Shown here in pieces: positions 63,698 through 64,000 of a DNA stretch of 64,000 bases. The DNA lies in assembly GCF_009707545.1 (NCBI RefSeq), contig NZ_WLYK01000005.1, positions 372,001-436,000 on the forward strand. Direction: 5' to 3'. Position 1 is the first letter of the stretch; every line of letters starts with the position of its first letter. The notes under the pieces are model-generated. The model searched no databases, was not told the origin of the DNA, and saw nothing but the letters and a program-made list of their open reading frames with translations. Position numbers and translations under genes: made by a program. The DNA comes from Nakamurella alba (GTDB lineage Bacteria; Actinomycetota; Actinomycetes; Mycobacteriales; Nakamurellaceae).

Positions 63698-64000
63698 TCA
63701 GCCGAGGTCGTTGATACCGAGGGAGAAGTCGAAGTTGCCGACGCCTCCGCGGGCCAGGCCCATGGTCAGTAGGCCCGCACCTTCCACCCAGTGGGCCATG
63801 TTCAGGTCACCGGTGTCCCGCGGGCGGTGGCCGATGCTCACGACGAACTCCGCCACGGTCGCCTTGGCCGCCGCGTCATCGCCCGCCATGAAGACGTCGA
63901 CCGGCTTGCCGCCGGCCAGCACGTGCCGGAACAGGGTGTTGAACGCCTTCACCACGTGTGCACCGGCCGGCGCCGCCTCGGCCACCATGCGGGCGACGGA
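63698..64000 (-). CDS. F420-dependent NADP oxidoreductase-like protein (N-terminal part outside window)
   Basis: Only the C-terminal 100 residues or so are present, since the frame runs off the window end. VAEAAPAGAHVVKAFNTLFRHVLAGGKPVDVFMAGDD and LNMAHWVEGAGLLTMGL match the second half of the NADPH-dependent F420 reductase family (VKAFNT and GDD landmarks). The family interconverts F420 and NADP cofactors or acts as an imine-reductase-like enzyme. The nucleotide-binding GxGxxG end is missing, so the exact subgroup cannot be decided. Confidence 0.85.
   Translation of the reverse strand, partial: SVARMVAEAAPAGAHVVKAFNTLFRHVLAGGKPVDVFMAGDDAAAKATVAEFVVSIGHRPRDTGDLNMAHWVEGAGLLTMGLARGGVGNFDFSLGINDLG

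Overview
The window is one contiguous stretch of a GC-rich actinobacterial chromosome close to the replication origin. It opens inside gyrB, followed by gyrA and the DUF3566 membrane-protein gene. The DLW-39 peptide, the paired tRNA-Ile(GAT)/tRNA-Ala(TGC), mycothiol-type TIGR03086 proteins, a SARP regulator, many GTG starts and leaderless regulators all point to Actinomycetota. A Nakamurella-like or related lineage is my guess; the sequence alone does not prove genus.

Layout. 1-5.5 kb: gyrB (5' cut), gyrA, DUF3566 and a strong terminator. 5.6-13 kb: AI-2E-family permease, a DinB2-like Y-family polymerase with an aliphatic steric-gate residue, small membrane and AhpD-like proteins, an ECF42-type sigma factor coupled to a YCII/DGPF protein, an AraC regulator and a nitroreductase pair. 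13-18 kb: a 1093-residue SARP/ATPase regulator and, across a spacer with three 11-bp-phased heptamers, a lipoprotein with two pepsin-like DTG motifs. 18-23.3 kb: Gfo/Idh/MocA dehydrogenase with two LacI-like operators, AlkA-like glycosylase, VOC protein with divergent MarR, LuxR regulator, hemerythrin and an NTF2-like protein. 23.4-28.6 kb: hydrolase and bicupin genes, NarL-type response regulator, receiver-only protein and a DUF4118/GAF histidine kinase, bracketed by two copies of one terminator hairpin. 28.7-33 kb: small genes, an EamA exporter, a PhD/VapC toxin-antitoxin pair, and an SDR with divergent XRE regulator. 33-37.3 kb: iron-siderophore ABC operon behind an IdeR/DmdR-like iron box, four genes joined by GTGA overlaps. 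37.3-42.6 kb: RibD-like reductase, VOC protein, RES toxin-antitoxin module 1, MMPL transporter and its TetR. 43-50 kb: secreted lipase, GntR plus a MOSC-reductase-ferredoxin fusion, and a sugar ABC operon with no ATPase gene. 50-56.3 kb: small enzymes, a CPA2-type antiporter and a lipoprotein. 56.8-57.2 kb: tRNA-Ile, DLW-39, tRNA-Ala. 57.7-64 kb: uracil-DNA-glycosylase-like protein, SDR/NTF2 genes with divergent MarR, RES module 2, DUF2199, patatin, and the C-terminal part of an F420-dependent oxidoreductase cut by the window end.

How it fits together. The gyrA-DUF3566 cluster and the tRNA-Ile/DLW-39/tRNA-Ala cluster normally lie near each other in actinobacteria. Here they are about 51 kb apart, and the interval is full of regulator-plus-target cassettes, toxin-antitoxin pairs and a dispersed palindromic repeat (three copies), as expected for an accessory insertion hotspot. 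Many regulators sit divergent to or overlapping their likely target, with readable operators and TAnnnT -10 boxes 7-8 bases before a leaderless start codon. All functions are read from sequence motifs; no database search or computed alignment was run.
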